Source: Phlebopus portentosus (lineage: Eukaryota; Basidiomycota; Agaricomycetes; Boletales; Boletinellaceae). From it: a DNA stretch of 64,000 nucleotides. Shown here piece by piece: positions 21,371 to 34,000 of the stretch. The DNA is taken from NCBI GenBank assembly GCA_037892935.1, contig JAYXKI010000005.1:1922001-1986000 (forward strand). Reading direction: 5' to 3'. Position numbers and translations under genes: made by a program. A model generated the notes under the pieces. It was not told where the DNA came from. It did no database searches and saw only the letters and a program-made list of their open reading frames with translations. The first letter of the stretch is position 1; each line of letters opens with the position of its first letter.

Positions 21371-24088
21371 TCATCGCGCTTCTGGGTTATTCTTTGTCAG
21401 CCAGGACCAGACTTTCCCTGCTGTTCCGAACGTGCCGCCTCGTCTTGAAGTCTCTTCGAGTTCTTCCATTAATCCTGCCGACGGTCGCTCGCTTGTTATA
21501 CCGCTTACACCTGAGCCTATCTCAGCCATCGGCGCGGTCACGTTCACATCCGTTCGGAGGCCGCGCTTGCGCGAACGGTCGTGTCGCAACACGATTGCTA
21601 CTTGACGGGGACCAGAAGTTGGGTAAGCCTCCCCTCCGAGGGTAGATCCGTGTACTGCAAACGCCAGCGCGATACACGGTGGTGGAGAACCTCCGCCGAC
21701 CGTCATGGAAATGGACGAGAGTCCAGGAACTGCAGACTCGGCATCCAGATCTAGGCCGTCCGCAGCATCAGCGTCGGAAGAAAAGGACGGCGGATGATCT
21801 GGGAGAAAAATGTTTACTGGTATGCGTCTTGGCGAGTAAATTCCTTGTTTCAAGGGCGTTAGCTTTGATTCATACTTTGTGATGGAGTACGATGGGACAC
21901 ATGGAAAATGAATTATGTATATATGTTCCGGGCCGCGCCATGAGAAATAAAGTACATCTCATGGTCTGGTCTCGAGAGAGAGAGAATCCATCGGCTTCAA
22001 GACATGTACGTACCTTTCAACAAAGCTTCTAGATCTTCTTCTGGAGCGCCCATATTATTCTCATCACTCTGTTCATCTTCGCTCTCCGGCATTAGGTCTT
22101 CTGCCACCCAGTTTATGGTCTTCAGAGTTTCGTTGATCCAACATTGATCCCGAACAATCTGCGCGTCATCGCATGATCAAAACGTAAATCAAAAGCGGTA
22201 ATAGTGTTGATAAGCGGGGAAGTCACAGTTACCTCAAGAATACCGTATATTTCTCTTAATGACGATACGGGTACTCGCTGGAGTAAAAATCCAGCTTCGT
22301 TTGGCACAGTGAGACGTAATCGGAGGGGCGGGTGTGCATTTGATGGCGATTTCTGTGGTCTTTCGAGTTAGCTGTACCCCAGAAAAGATCAAGAATCGTA
22401 CATAAGTTGCAATGTATCGTTCGGAAGGTGGGAGCGTAGGATTAATCTTATCAGAACTTCATATGAGATCTCAATCTTTATCATTTGATGATTATAAGCT
22501 GAACTTACGAGAAGTCCGACCCAACTTCCGGGAAGTGGCGGCATTTGCATCTGAATGGCGAAACCCATACCAGACCCCGCATTCAGAGGATCGATGATCT
22601 GTTGAACCTCGCGCATTCGTGTATGTGTCATTACAATGCCGGACGAATGGCCACCTTCTGTAAAATCAAGCATCCATACATCTTGCATGGGATCCGTTCC
22701 GGAACCCGAATCCTTCATCGGAATAAACGGAGGAGTGGCTAGAGTATGATCAAGGGCAGCTAGAATAGCTGTGCCTGGCAGTCGAAACTGGGGACGCCCA
22801 AGACTTGGGCGTTGTTCCGCATGGCGCTGGGGCGCCAAACGGCTTGAAATTGAAGTAAGCGTGAGAGTTGCAATAACAGTACCGGTAGGCCGTGATCGCC
22901 TTTGAGTGAGTTGTTCGCGTAAGACCGGGAGAGGAATGTCCAGTTTCGTGAATGCTTCTGACATATCATGCTGAAAGGCGGAAAGGTCCGAGTCCTTCCT
23001 CCTGGAAGCACGCAACAGGGAGTAGTAAGCCAGTGGCGAGGTGTAAACCAAGAAAGACATGGTTGGGGATAAAAGGTATGGTATTGCCAAAGCATGTGCT
23101 CGAGATAGGAAGACGTCCAGATTCACCGTTGAAGATTGGAGCGTCCTATCCCTTCACTTTAACCAGTAGCACGGCTAGAATAAGACTTCAACTCACGATG
23201 AAAGCGCGTCCACTTCAGCTTTCGAAATCCTATCCGTGACTGCATTAATAAGACCAGTATCATTGAACCATCGGATACCCTGATCTCCTTCGGAAGATGC
23301 AAGGTTATCAAGCTTCATGAGGTAAGAAAGATGGTTCTGGATATCTCGGCTGATTTGCCCAGCACGCGAGCTGCTATCAGCATCGCCTTTCTGCACTTCA
23401 TTGAGATAGTCGTTCCATGTGCGAAGGATGAATGCATCCAGTGAAAAAGAACGTTCAGCAAGTGTATTTCCAGAGTTTCCTGAAGGAAGTGCGTGAGACG
23501 TCTTCACGTTAGAGACCACGATACGGCGAGGACTGGAAGTGGGGGCGTTTCTCTGAATACTAAGATCGATATCAATGACAAGAACTTTTCCACCAAGCAT
23601 AACTGTCATCTTTCCGTTCTTGTCTTCTTCCTCTTTAAACACCTCCATCCCGTTTTTCCGGCCCCAGTCCTCGATTCTGGAGATAGACCATTCCACGATA
23701 GTTTCCTTGTCAAGTGGAATGGGTTCTCCATAGGTCGCAGCTATACCTTCGCAAGCCCGCGACTTGAGCGCTTGGACGCGCTTGTGCGTATCTTGTTTAG
23801 ACTGATGAAAACGCATCAATACCCGATGATGTGGATTGAATGTAATGCAGCAAGGGGCTTACTGACTGTGTGAAGACCTTCGATGAGCGTTGTGCTCTGA
23901 CGCAGGATGGAAACAAGCTTGTGATCTGATGCAGTAAAGGCAGAGTACGTTTGCAAAGTATGCGACAAGATCGCAGATGCGTCCACTAGATTTTTCAGCG
24001 TCGCCAACGGGCCGTCAGGAGAGCTTGATGCAAACGGGTGCAAAGTCTGGGGCGATGCATCAGAAGGGAAGCCGGTCTCGGGGCGCAT
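21371..24088 (-). CDS. MED1: Mediator of RNA polymerase II transcription subunit 1
   Basis: Middle-module Mediator subunit linking activators to Pol II. The start at 24088 (MRPETGFPSD) leads into helices with HTLQTYSAFTASDHKLVSIL. A splice at GTCAGT joins LIEGLHT to DTHKRVQALKSRACEGIAAT. The conserved block WSISRIEDWGRKNGMEVFKE followed by MTVMLGGKVLVIDIDLSI is the clearest Med1 signature. Later pieces are SFSLDAFILRTWNDYLNE, LSPTMSFLVYTSPLAYYSLL, VTVTSPLINTITAFDLRFDH and a loosely conserved acidic C-terminus (WVAEDLMPESED), ending at 21371 with a Ser-rich tail. Nuclear. The protein is made of at least five exons; inner borders are approximate. Confidence 0.85.
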
Positions 24089-27000
24089 TCTGAAGTAGAA
24101 ACGAAAGCAAGGTCTCCTGGCTGCCCATTATGCTGATGGAGACGAGTGAAAATAGTGCGCGGAGGTGTTCTGACTCACGTGACGAAGGGCGCTACTAATT
24201 TAGTAATTAGGGATTTTGTGGCCCAATCCAATTGCCTTTGCAGCGCCACATCTAACAGAAGTGCACGGCATCTGATTATTTCGATAATAGGGAGGGGACC
24301 TCGAGCTTATTTTTGTGTGCACGCTCTTCCGAGTCTTCGGAGGCTATTCTATCTGGTGATTAGATGGATGCCGATCGATTGAAGTAGTCGCGATACTTGA
24401 AGTTGGTGCATTACAGGCGCATCTAAATACCACACACACACTAGTCACGAATCCGACAAACGGAGGAGCCTGCTTGTCAAGCCTGTTTTCGCGGTAAGGA
24501 TGTTCTAGCCAGATCGCCTCACATGAATGCGTTTTGAATAATCCCAGGCGCGTAAGGGGATGGAGGTGACGGATCCTGACGACCCACCAAGCTTTGGATC
24601 ACGCAGTACGGGGATACCGAGTGTCTCCATGATATAGGAAGCAAGGCTGTGTATCTGGTAACCTCGGATTCTAATCAAAGCAATTCAGGCCTATCTCGAA
24701 TACCTTAGCTACCGCGACAGCCGTAACCGCAAGGGGAAATCGAACGAAGGGTAATAATACATTGCATGGACCCCACAAAGCTGTCTGCAGAACTTAGCAC
24801 ATTCCGATCAAGATTAGAACGGATTATCATGTATGCCTTCAACCCACGACAAATGCCGCTTAAACTAGCGGTTCTCAGAAGCGTTATTAATGAGGCTCAT
24901 TCAAGTGGCGCACGCAGACGCAGATGTACTTCGACAGGAGAATTGGCCGGCGACTCTTCAATATTCATCGTTGATTATTCGTAGTCTCCGTTAACTTAGT
25001 GCTCGACACCCATTGATTTGGATGAGCTGAGTACTGTGAATGCCATTCCGCGCAGAAACAAAGCTTTAGGGCAATTGAGCCATTGTCTCTTCGGCGATGA
25101 GGAGCGGAAATCATCGGTCCGATTTCGGGTTAGAGAAAGCTCCTCGATGCCCTTGATGTGTGGCTCCGGAGATCTACTTCAAATGGTCATATGTCGGCAA
25201 TCCAGAGAAATGTACCTTATGGAGAAGCGTACTGACAATCTCAGTATTCTCGTAAGAACGACACATTCTTGTCATTTAGCTATTCGAGGGTATTTTACGA
25301 GCCGAACATAACATATCCAAGCACGAACATTGCGCAGACATAAGATGAGTTTACGGAGATACGATGAAATATGGTTGCTTCACGTACGTACTATAGTACC
25401 CCTTTGGTCTATGTTCCTGTGCGAACAGGATGGACAAGAAGCAGGCGCACGGTGGACTGTTTCCCACGGAAGCGGAAAGGCTACGTCCACAGGGCTTGGA
25501 CGTTTCACATTTCCTAGCAATTTGGCCCGTGCTACCATCAGGCCAGGATTGCGGATGACAGAATGGCGGCTGCGCCGAAGACGTCGTTGAGAAGACGGTT
25601 CGCGCCGGCGCAGAGTCTCAAACCCCGGTATCCTGACATCGATATCGACCAACCGTCGCCATTGAGTGACTCTTTACCCGCAAATTACCAGAGAGTAAGT
25701 TCACATTACGCTCGTACAAGCCCAAAATAGTGATTCTCCAAATCTGGGAAGGTCGAAGAGCCAATCCTGGTTTACCTGATTACCGGTGATACCCTAGATC
25801 GAAAAATCAGTTGAGATTTAGATACCATGATCTGAAATGCTCCCATAGTCCTGAAACGCGGGACGTAGAGCATAGAATCCCGATGGTGAGCTCAGACGGA
25901 ACCGGATAATTCGGTGTTGCGAATAGGCGTGGTGTGCAATTCGCCGGAAGTATAAACAGGCCACTTGGTAATGAGTACTACATCGGTCTTCAAGGATAAT
26001 CACAACTTTGAAACGGCGTCCAAAGTAACATCATAGTACTTATGATCGTTCAGCGGGACCACAATTCGGTGCCGTGAGAGACGGATGTATCGCTCAGGCA
26101 CAAGACGGCGTACAGAGGACAAAGGAATGGCCCTATAACCTCATAGACCGGTCTTCAAAAACAAGGAACAGTTCATCAGCTCAAATGATCAGGAGAACGA
26201 AAGAACAGATCGTCATACAGTATCATCCTTGGCGATCCTCAGACTATCAACGATGCTGATATAAATTCCGGCGTTTCAGACGCCCCAAGTGTGCCACACA
26301 TACTTTTTCCGGGATGCCGTCTCTTCTCCATGATGTACAAACATGCATGAAGAATGTAGATCTCGCGCATTTGAAATATTAGCATCGGAACTATACGCCG
26401 ATCCTGGAGAAGAAGAGGTGGACGGGGTCATGTATCGTAGTGCCTGGACGGGCGTCGGAGGACATAGAAATTCAAATTATAATTTGCCTCCAACTAAGCT
26501 GCTGCTGCGGAATCAGTTCTGCTTCCGCGAATGGCCATGGTCAAGTCGGGGAATGAAGAAGAAAAGTCGCAGACTTACAATTGAGTCAGATTGGCGAAAA
26601 GTTTATAACGGTCCGTAGTCTTGGCGCCCTTGACGAGTAAGTAGTCGACTATGCCGTGTCATGCCCGACGTGTGCACCTGACCAATGAAGCTCTTGTGTA
26701 TTCCATGTTATCCTTAGTTGATCTCTCAAGTCGGCCGCCTTTCTTCAAGAAATCGTTGGGAAATGAAAGAGCAAGACAAGGATGCAAACAAGAATGAACT
26801 TGAATATGCCAAATGGAACACAACAACTTTTCGCGGGTGCGGACGTCGCGTCGCGTCGTTCTCATTCCATCGGAGATCGAATTTGTTTCAGCCCAAATTC
26901 TTAATGAAGTACGGCACAACACCTTCGCAAGGATTTAGCAAGACGCCATTACTATTTTCGACACGCAACTCTCGTCAACAATATAGGGACTCGTGTAGCA

Positions 27001-27096
27001 AGGATCGCAAAATCTAGGCGATTAATTTTAAGCAGTCTAAGACTCTAGACAAACCCCCCACTTCTATCGGGACGTCAAAGTTAGCATGAAATCCCT
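24089..27096. other. Gene-poor intergenic region of 3 kb
   Basis: No supportable gene. Frames of 60-100 codons occur (for example 25018-25311 and 26343-26618), but they lack domains, splice continuity or consistent composition. I looked for reverse transcriptase, integrase, transposase and helicase motifs, for terminal repeats and for tRNA B boxes, and saw none. The left end should hold the MED1 promoter, since MED1 is transcribed away from this region. Confidence 0.45.
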
Positions 27097-28418
27097 TCAC
27101 GCGTCCGCCCTCGTACCAAACCACCACCTCTCCATCGTCCAACTCCCATGCTGCGCATCCGAGTCCTTAATACCGAAATCGACGCGTCCGACAAAGTACT
27201 GGCCTTTCAGTAGCAAAGGCATCCACAGCTCGTCATCCGGCCACATTTGCTCGAGAGGGATAGGGGGTAAAGACTCGGATTCGGAATGAGATAATGTCAA
27301 TGATGATGATGCACTTGAGGAGGAGGAAGAGGACTCCTTGAAAGCTGGGTTGGAATCGAGGTATTCTTTTGGAATCGCGAACCATTGTGGGTGCATCTCT
27401 TCGGTTCTGAATAATTCAAGTCAGCGCATGTACAGTTATAGCGATAAACAAAATCTATTTGTTGGGAAGCAAAAAGAAAAAAGAAAGAAAAAAAAAACCT
27501 ACTCGATGGGTTCACCATCGTACTCATACGCACGATACATATGAACGTAATGGCAGTACTCCGTCGAGGCGTTCACAAACAGCAGAGCACCGCATTCTTC
27601 CAAGTTCGCTGATATACCGGCTTCTTCCTGTAAGTTACAGCGCAGATTTCGGTTTCAAGGGAAGAGAAGGGAAATCGCAAAAAAAAAACCAGTCTTGATA
27701 AGCAACCCATCCTCTGGAGCTGGTATACAATAGTATTGAAAGGTCACCTTCAACTCTCTTACAGCAGCCTCCATAGGCGACTCGTTAGGCTCTACTTTGC
27801 CTCCAAATCCGTTGTACCTATGAATAAGATTTTCGGAAGCGAGTGAGTGCCAATCAGCGCACCATATTGTTAAAGAAAACTTCGACTGCGATGATGGAAG
27901 AAAAAGGGCAAGATGATGTATTTCATGTACGATATATACTATACCCACATGTTCTTCCCAAATCCTCTCTTCTTCATCCCAAGAAGAATCTACACATCAG
28001 CATCAGCTTCGTTATTTCATAAATGGAAGAAAAGAAGAAAAAAAAAGGAATCAAAAAGGGGGAAAAAAGCTTACAATAGAAAAATGGGAAATTTCAGTAA
28101 CAAGGACTAATAATATCAACTCACCCTCCCGTTCTTCCTATCGCAAACGAAAACATTCGTGAACGGCTTGAACCTCCGTAACTCTCTCCAATTCTTCCAG
28201 TCTGCGCTTGCGTCGTCCCCTTCTCCGCTCCCACCAGAGAAGAGCTCGATGAGTTTTCCGTGCTGTTCCAATCCCGGAGGAGGAGGAACACTTAGGACGG
28301 AAATGGAAACGTCGCACCAACAGCACTGAGGCTCGTACTCTTTGCGGTCTTGCGCTGCTTTCAGGCCTGCTGGAAGCGCCGGTGACGATGATTGGTCTTC
28401 TTGAGAGTCGGAGGCCAT
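27097..28418 (-). CDS. Nudix hydrolase, MTH1/NUDT1-like (oxidised purine nucleoside triphosphatase)
   Basis: Predicted to hydrolyse 8-oxo-dGTP and related oxidised dNTPs and so sanitise the nucleotide pool. The first four exons begin 28418-28125, 27989-27949, 27817-27748 and near 27630, in phase. The N-terminal 85 residues are a fungal extension; the Nudix fold begins at RFKPFTNVFVCDRKNGR. Next come ILLGMKKRGFGKN and YNGFGGKVE, as in MTH1. The Nudix box is complete across the third intron: G-x5-E-x7-RELKEEAGI. The downstream MTH1-type element is LEQMWPDDELWMPLLLKGQ, with the paired Asp that read the base in human MTH1. A Ser-rich, Glu/Ser loop interrupts the fold just before it. The end WWFGTRADA at 27097 is plausible. 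Confidence 0.88.
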
Positions 28419-28544
28419 TCCTGCGAGAGCGGCTAGAAGAGGAGTAGTACTAGTTTAGTTGAAGCTAAATAAGTATGACTCGAGCTGGAACTTCTCATCA
28501 AGAAAACATGCGGAATTCCTGTACGTCTAACGGTAACGCCGCCC

Positions 28545-29525
28545 GTTCCCATAGCACCTCCGTACGAGCCACCCCACTTTATCCACACAAAAGCTCACGT
28601 ACCTAGGCCTGATCGTGAAATAGAAATACTTGAAGCCCTTACCGAAGAAAAGGCAAAAAAAAGGCAAAATGAAAAAGAGAAAAATTATAGCCAATTCAAT
28701 TCCCGAACTGAACCTTTGAACACGTGGACATTTGAATGGGTCATTTGAAATTGAACATGTGGGATTTGAATCAGACACTTGAATATGAATCAGGGACATT
28801 TGACCATTGAACCCTCTATTGCGACAACAGTATCATTGCATTCATCCCAGACCAGCATTTACGCTACAAATACAAACATTACAGTAATCGTTATCCTTAC
28901 TTGTAGCGCTAAGCTAATGCTATGCTTCATTCAAAGCAAATATCAATTTCAGACCACACTGAATACCAATACATACGAAACACACGACGACCACGACCAT
29001 AAAATAAAAAAAAAGGAGATTGCTTAAATACTAATACTACCTGATATCAACTATACTATTAAAAAAAACTACAAAGAGAAGAAACAACTGAGTTTTCACC
29101 TGGATGCCAGATAGAAGGACAACAACAACAACTAGTAGGGACAAACCGATGAACCGATATAGCGACGAGAGAAGATAGACGTGAAGGTGAAAGAAGCTAC
29201 AGAAAAGATATACACACTACTGTAGTACTTTGCTTACCAGACCCAGACTCAGAACTTGAACTTGAACTTGAACTTGAACTTGAACTTGATTTGGGGACGG
29301 GGACGGGGACGAGGTGGGACGAACTAGTAGGTAGCTGATGAATGAACCGGAACCGGGAAACTGGGACCGTCTACATGAGCGCAGAAAGAATAAAAATAGA
29401 GAATAAGAAAAAAATAGAGGAGCAGGAGAGGAAAAGAAAGAAGAAATAAAAAGTGGAGGAGGGCTGCGAGCAAGATGAGATGCGAAGAACGTAGGCGATG
29501 CGATGCGATGCGACGAGAGGCGACT
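28545..29525. repeat. Tandem noncoding repeat, copy 1
   Basis: First of two diverged copies. Ordered landmarks are: a CCATAGCA motif near 28550; a CTTACCGAAGAAAAGGC block at about 28639; AGTTTTCACCTGGATG at 29091; TACTTTGCTTACCAGAC at 29227; GACGAGGTGGGACGAACTAG near 29307; and a GATGCGATG/GAGAGGCG block near 29505-29522. The purine-rich plus strand leaves long pyrimidine-rich minus-strand frames that I treat as noncoding. A GAACTT hexamer array occurs at 29250-29290. Confidence 0.65.
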
Positions 29526-30240
29526 ATTTCCATAGCAACCTCTGGGAGCCTTTACACACGCCCACGCAAAGCTCACTTGTTCGCGATACCTTGAAACCTT
29601 ACCGAAAAAAAGGCAACAAAGGCAACAAAAAAAGGGAAGGAAAAGATGTGGCCAGTACCTAAACTGAACCACCGACACACTTGAACATTTGCGCACATTT
29701 GACATTTGACATTTCAAATCAAATCAAAAATCAAATCAAACCAAATCACGTTCACGTTCATTTTCAACGCTGAGAATCCGTATATAAAAAATGGACTGCT
29801 CAAATACTACATGACATTGGCTATACTACGGGGAAACTACGAAGGAAGGAAAGGACACAGGAAAACAGAAGAGAAGAGAAGAGAAGAGAAGAGAAAGAAA
29901 GGAACAACTGAGTTTTCACCTGGATGGATGCTAGAAGCGAGTGGGCAAAAAAAAAAAAAAAAGAACTGATATAATGATGAAGAAAAATGGTAGCAGCAGA
30001 AGTAGACTACGTAGAAGAGGAAGAGGAAGTGGAAACAGAAACAGATAAACACTAGTACTTTGCTTAACAGACTAGCACTCAGACTAGCACTCAGACTTGG
30101 ACTTGGAACTGGATTTGGAGACGAGGACGAGGTGGGATGGACTAGGTAGGTAGGTAGCTGACTGTAAGGAACGAAAATGGAAAGCGGGAAAGGAGAAAGA
30201 AGGGGAGGAGGACGTAGAGGATGCGATGAGAGGCGGGTAC
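29526..30240. repeat. Tandem noncoding repeat, copy 2
   Basis: Second copy with the same order of landmarks: CCATAGCA at 29530; CTTACCGAAAAAAAGGC at 29599; AGTTTTCACCTGGATG at 29911; TACTTTGCTTAACAGAC at 30057; GACGAGGTGGGATGGACTAG near 30127; and GATGCGATGAGAGGCG near 30218. It is shorter than copy 1 by about 270 bases through indels. Both copies lie beyond the 3' end of the Ran1-like kinase, on its downstream side. Confidence 0.65.
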
Positions 30241-31020
30241 TAGTGAGCACCTTTCCGGGACCAGGACTAGGACAAGAGGATGAGAACGAGGACGAGGAAG
30301 GGATCGTTGGACTCGGCCATGAATCAGTAGAACGGAATATCGAGAGCACTGACAAGCGGGCGAGAAGCTGTGAACAGAGAACAGGGCAAGCACGAATGCG
30401 AGACGGAGATGGAGACGGAGACGTGCGTGCAGGTCCAGAAATCCAGCCCAGCGGAGAAAAATGATAAAGAAAGTAAGAAAGGAAGAAAAGAAAAGAAAAA
30501 GAAATCCAACGAGCGACCTGAAAATCATAATGATTCGATTCTTGAAGCAAAAAAAAAGGGAGATCCAACCAGTCACCAAATGAATCCCAAGTTTTTTCTT
30601 GAGAGTGAAACTTTGAACCGGAAAAGAACTTGAAACGTAACGAGAACCGGGACCTGGGGACGAACTTGGGTCAAGCAGATGGATGAATATGTATGTATGA
30701 TTGTATGTATAGCTTAAACGAGAGTGGGTTTCTTGGACTTGGCATTTCATCAACTATGTGTATGACTGAACAACGGGGAAGATGGAAAAAAAAGAGAAAG
30801 GGAAAAACGGCGTAAAATTAAAACACAATGAGAAAGGAGAAAGAAAAAAAAAAAAAGAAAAAAGAAAATGCTGAATTGAATTACACTGGACCAGCAGCCC
30901 CCTCGCTTCGCCCATCCGTAATATACTTTGACTCTCGATTCCTCACTTCTTCTCCAACTCCCAACCAGCTCGGATGAGAAACAAAAGGGAACATGACGAT
31001 TCTTCCCGTTCGTTCCCATT
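30241..31020. other. Purine-rich 3' flank of the kinase
   Basis: Low-complexity, purine-rich plus strand with poly-A runs (30548-30557, 30845-30860). No gene supported; probably 3' UTR of the kinase transcribed from the minus strand. Confidence 0.4.
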
Positions 31021-34000
31021 TCACCGCCGCAAAGCAGAAAGCATCTTCGCAAGCGCGTTGATCTGCCCCTTCTGCACTTTTCTCGGTGCAGCTCCTTCCC
31101 TCTCCCTCTCATCGCTCTCCTTCCCTTCCCGCACAACCGGCTCACCAAACTCGTTCAGAGCGACGACACCTTCGCCGCTGCTCCGATGCAGGGACGTCGA
31201 ACTCCGCGCTGCATCCACGCGCTGCGACAACGGAGACCTGTTCGGCGGGGCTCTCGAGCCCGAGTTGTTATAAGGGTGTTGTTGTGCAGAGGACGAGTTG
31301 AAGTTGTTATTGTGATGATTGTGAGTCTGATTGTGAGCGTGAGCATGAGCCTGGTTAGGCCGCTCGCTGATCGTCGGGAGGTCCTTCGGCTTCCGCACGC
31401 GCTGCTTGCGCGCAGTAGGTGGCGTACCGAAGATATCCCCTGACGGGTTCGGATGGAGCTGTCGAGGGAGCTCGTCAAGCGCCCATGGTACCCCAGTCAT
31501 AACTAAAGAAGTAAAGTTGGAATAATTAGTATCATCAACTAGAGATCGCAAGAATAAAAAAAAAAAGTAAACGCACTCTTGACATTTGGCGGTGGCATCC
31601 CGCCCAAACTCGACTTGTCGCTCTTCCGACTCGCAATCGAGCCCGGCCCAGGCGCATAATGCCCAGGCTTGCGTCCCTCACCACCATTCCCACTCGCCAA
31701 ACTCGCATCCGACCTGTTCACATTCCCGGCCCCATTCCTCCAGCTCCCCGTCCCGCTCGCCCCGCTCACGCTGGTCGCAACGGTGCTCACGCTCCGCATG
31801 CTCGCGTTGCTCCCGCTGTAGCGTGTCCACCCGCTCGTCGCCGAGCTCGTCGTGAGCGTCGAGTAGCGCCAGTTGTTCTTATTGTTGTTCGCATTGCTCG
31901 AGCTCGAAAGGGAGGAAGCAGATGAGGAGAGCACACCGGTATTAGATGCACTGGAAGAATGAGGGGAGAGGTTGGCTGAGCGGCCTGTACGCGTACTATT
32001 CGGCGAAGCGTTCCGCTCCCGCTCCCGCTCGACAGCAGGCCACCTGCTCTCGTTGCTCGACGAGGAAGACACATCCCAGGGTCGTACTTGATGCTGGTTC
32101 CCGCAGGCCTCCTTCCCCTACTCCACGGCTCCGCACCATTACCATTCGCATTCGAATTGCCCGACGCCACCCTGAAATTGTTCATGCCTATAGTAGTAGA
32201 ATTCAAATCCGCATCCAAGCTCATGAGCACACTCTTCACACGGCTCGCAGTACTAGACGCAGACGACGCACCATGCTGCTGAGCAGAGGCTTCGCTGCTT
32301 ATCGCATCAGCATTCGCGTGGGCACTGGTGCTCTGCCGCCGCGCATCGGCATCGGCGCCTCCTTCCTTATCATAATCATCACCATCCTCATACCCGTCCT
32401 CATCAAGATTCTCCACAACAGCAACGACAGCGTCGTTAGCAGCGTTAAGCTTGAGCTTTTTGTTGTCCCCTGAAATATCGAGCACGACGTCAGGCATAGG
32501 TAACGGAGCCCGACTGTGCGTGCTGTTGCTCGAGCCCTTTCCAAAGCTCAGCTTCCACTTCGACGTCTTCTTCGCAATAGCAGGTGCCGGCGTCTGGCTC
32601 TGTACCGTTCCCATCCCCGCGTTAGAACCCACACTACCGGCTCCACTCCCACTTCCGGCACCCGCACCCGTGCGAGCGTTCCCAGCCTCGTTCTTCACAG
32701 AAACACCACCACCCGAAGAATTCGAACTGCGCGTGGTCGTAGTCGTGGCACTCCCGTTCCTCGCTTTCCCGTGCGAGGAAGAAGAAGACGAAGCGGCGGC
32801 GAACGAAACAGGGAACATCGCCCCAGGCGTCGGCCCGCCCGCGCCAGCAAGCGCCATCGCAGCACTCGCCGACGCCCGCTGCGTCAATTTCGACCCCACG
32901 CCCACATGTGCAGTCGTAGAAGTCGTGGTAGAAGTCGTACGAATCGAAGCAGGACGCGAACTCGAGGACGTGCTGCGATGATGAGACTGTTGATGTTGAT
33001 TAGGACCAGAGATAGAGATAGAAGACCGCGCGGGCGAGCTCTCCCTCGTCCCTGCGCCTGAAATAGCACGCATGGGAATCAGGAGAGGTGAAGAAACGGA
33101 AGCGGCACTCGACGGAGAGGCGGCAGAGGAGGAGGAGGAGACACCACCAGACCGCACGTTCTTCGCACGACTCAGCTCTCGCGCCAGAGCCTCCGAAGCA
33201 CTCGCAAGCGAGTCCAGCACGTCGCCCGTCGGCTTCTGAGGGACCGCAGGTAAAGATTGCGAATGCACCTGTCCAAGCGCCTTCGTCATCGACGGAGGCG
33301 CCGCGAGCAAACCACCCGCCGAAGTCGCCGTCGTAGCTGTCGGTGAAGGGTTCAAACTCGCCAACACCTGCACTTGCGCCTGCGTCTGCAAATTCAAGTT
33401 CATATTGCGCTCCTGGCTCTTTCCGCGTTCTTGTGTCTCCTGCTTTCGAACCTGTCCTTGCTGTTGTTGTTGAGCCTGAACCGGCTGCTGTTGCTGCGCC
33501 GCAAGCTGCTCCTGCATTCTCATCACCTGCCTCGTCAGCTCCTCCTGCTGTTGCTGCAGCCGCGCAATCTCCATCTGCTGCTGCTGTATAATCGCGCCCT
33601 TCCCGCGCCGAGCACCGCGCTTCCGCCGGCGCCCCATCGACGTACTTCGCGACATCGTTGCATTGGTCTCGTCCTCGGCGTCATGCTCTGCTTCGTGTTC
33701 CTGTTCCTGTTCTTGCTCGGGCTCTCGTTCAAGTTCGAGCTCTGCACCACGCAAGGACTCGCGAGATCGTGAGCGTTCGCGCTCGTCACCTCCCTTTTCT
33801 TCCACTATCCGCTCCGCTTCAAGTTCACGCTGTCGCCCAAGCTGCAGCTCAAGGCCCAACGAACCACTACTCAAATCGCCCTCCCTTTCATCATCAAACA
33901 CAGTCGGAAGCTCGCTCACAGCACCAACAACACCCGCAGGCGTCTCGCAATAACTCGGCACGCGGCTCCTCATCCCCGCCGCATTACTCGCACCAGCAGT

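Noticed and set aside
29837..30753. Long overlapping minus-strand frames (up to about 240 codons) rich in Phe, Leu and Ser
   Set aside because: They arise from a purine-rich plus strand: runs of A and G read as F, L, S on the complement. Two frames are open at once, and there are no domains or splice logic.
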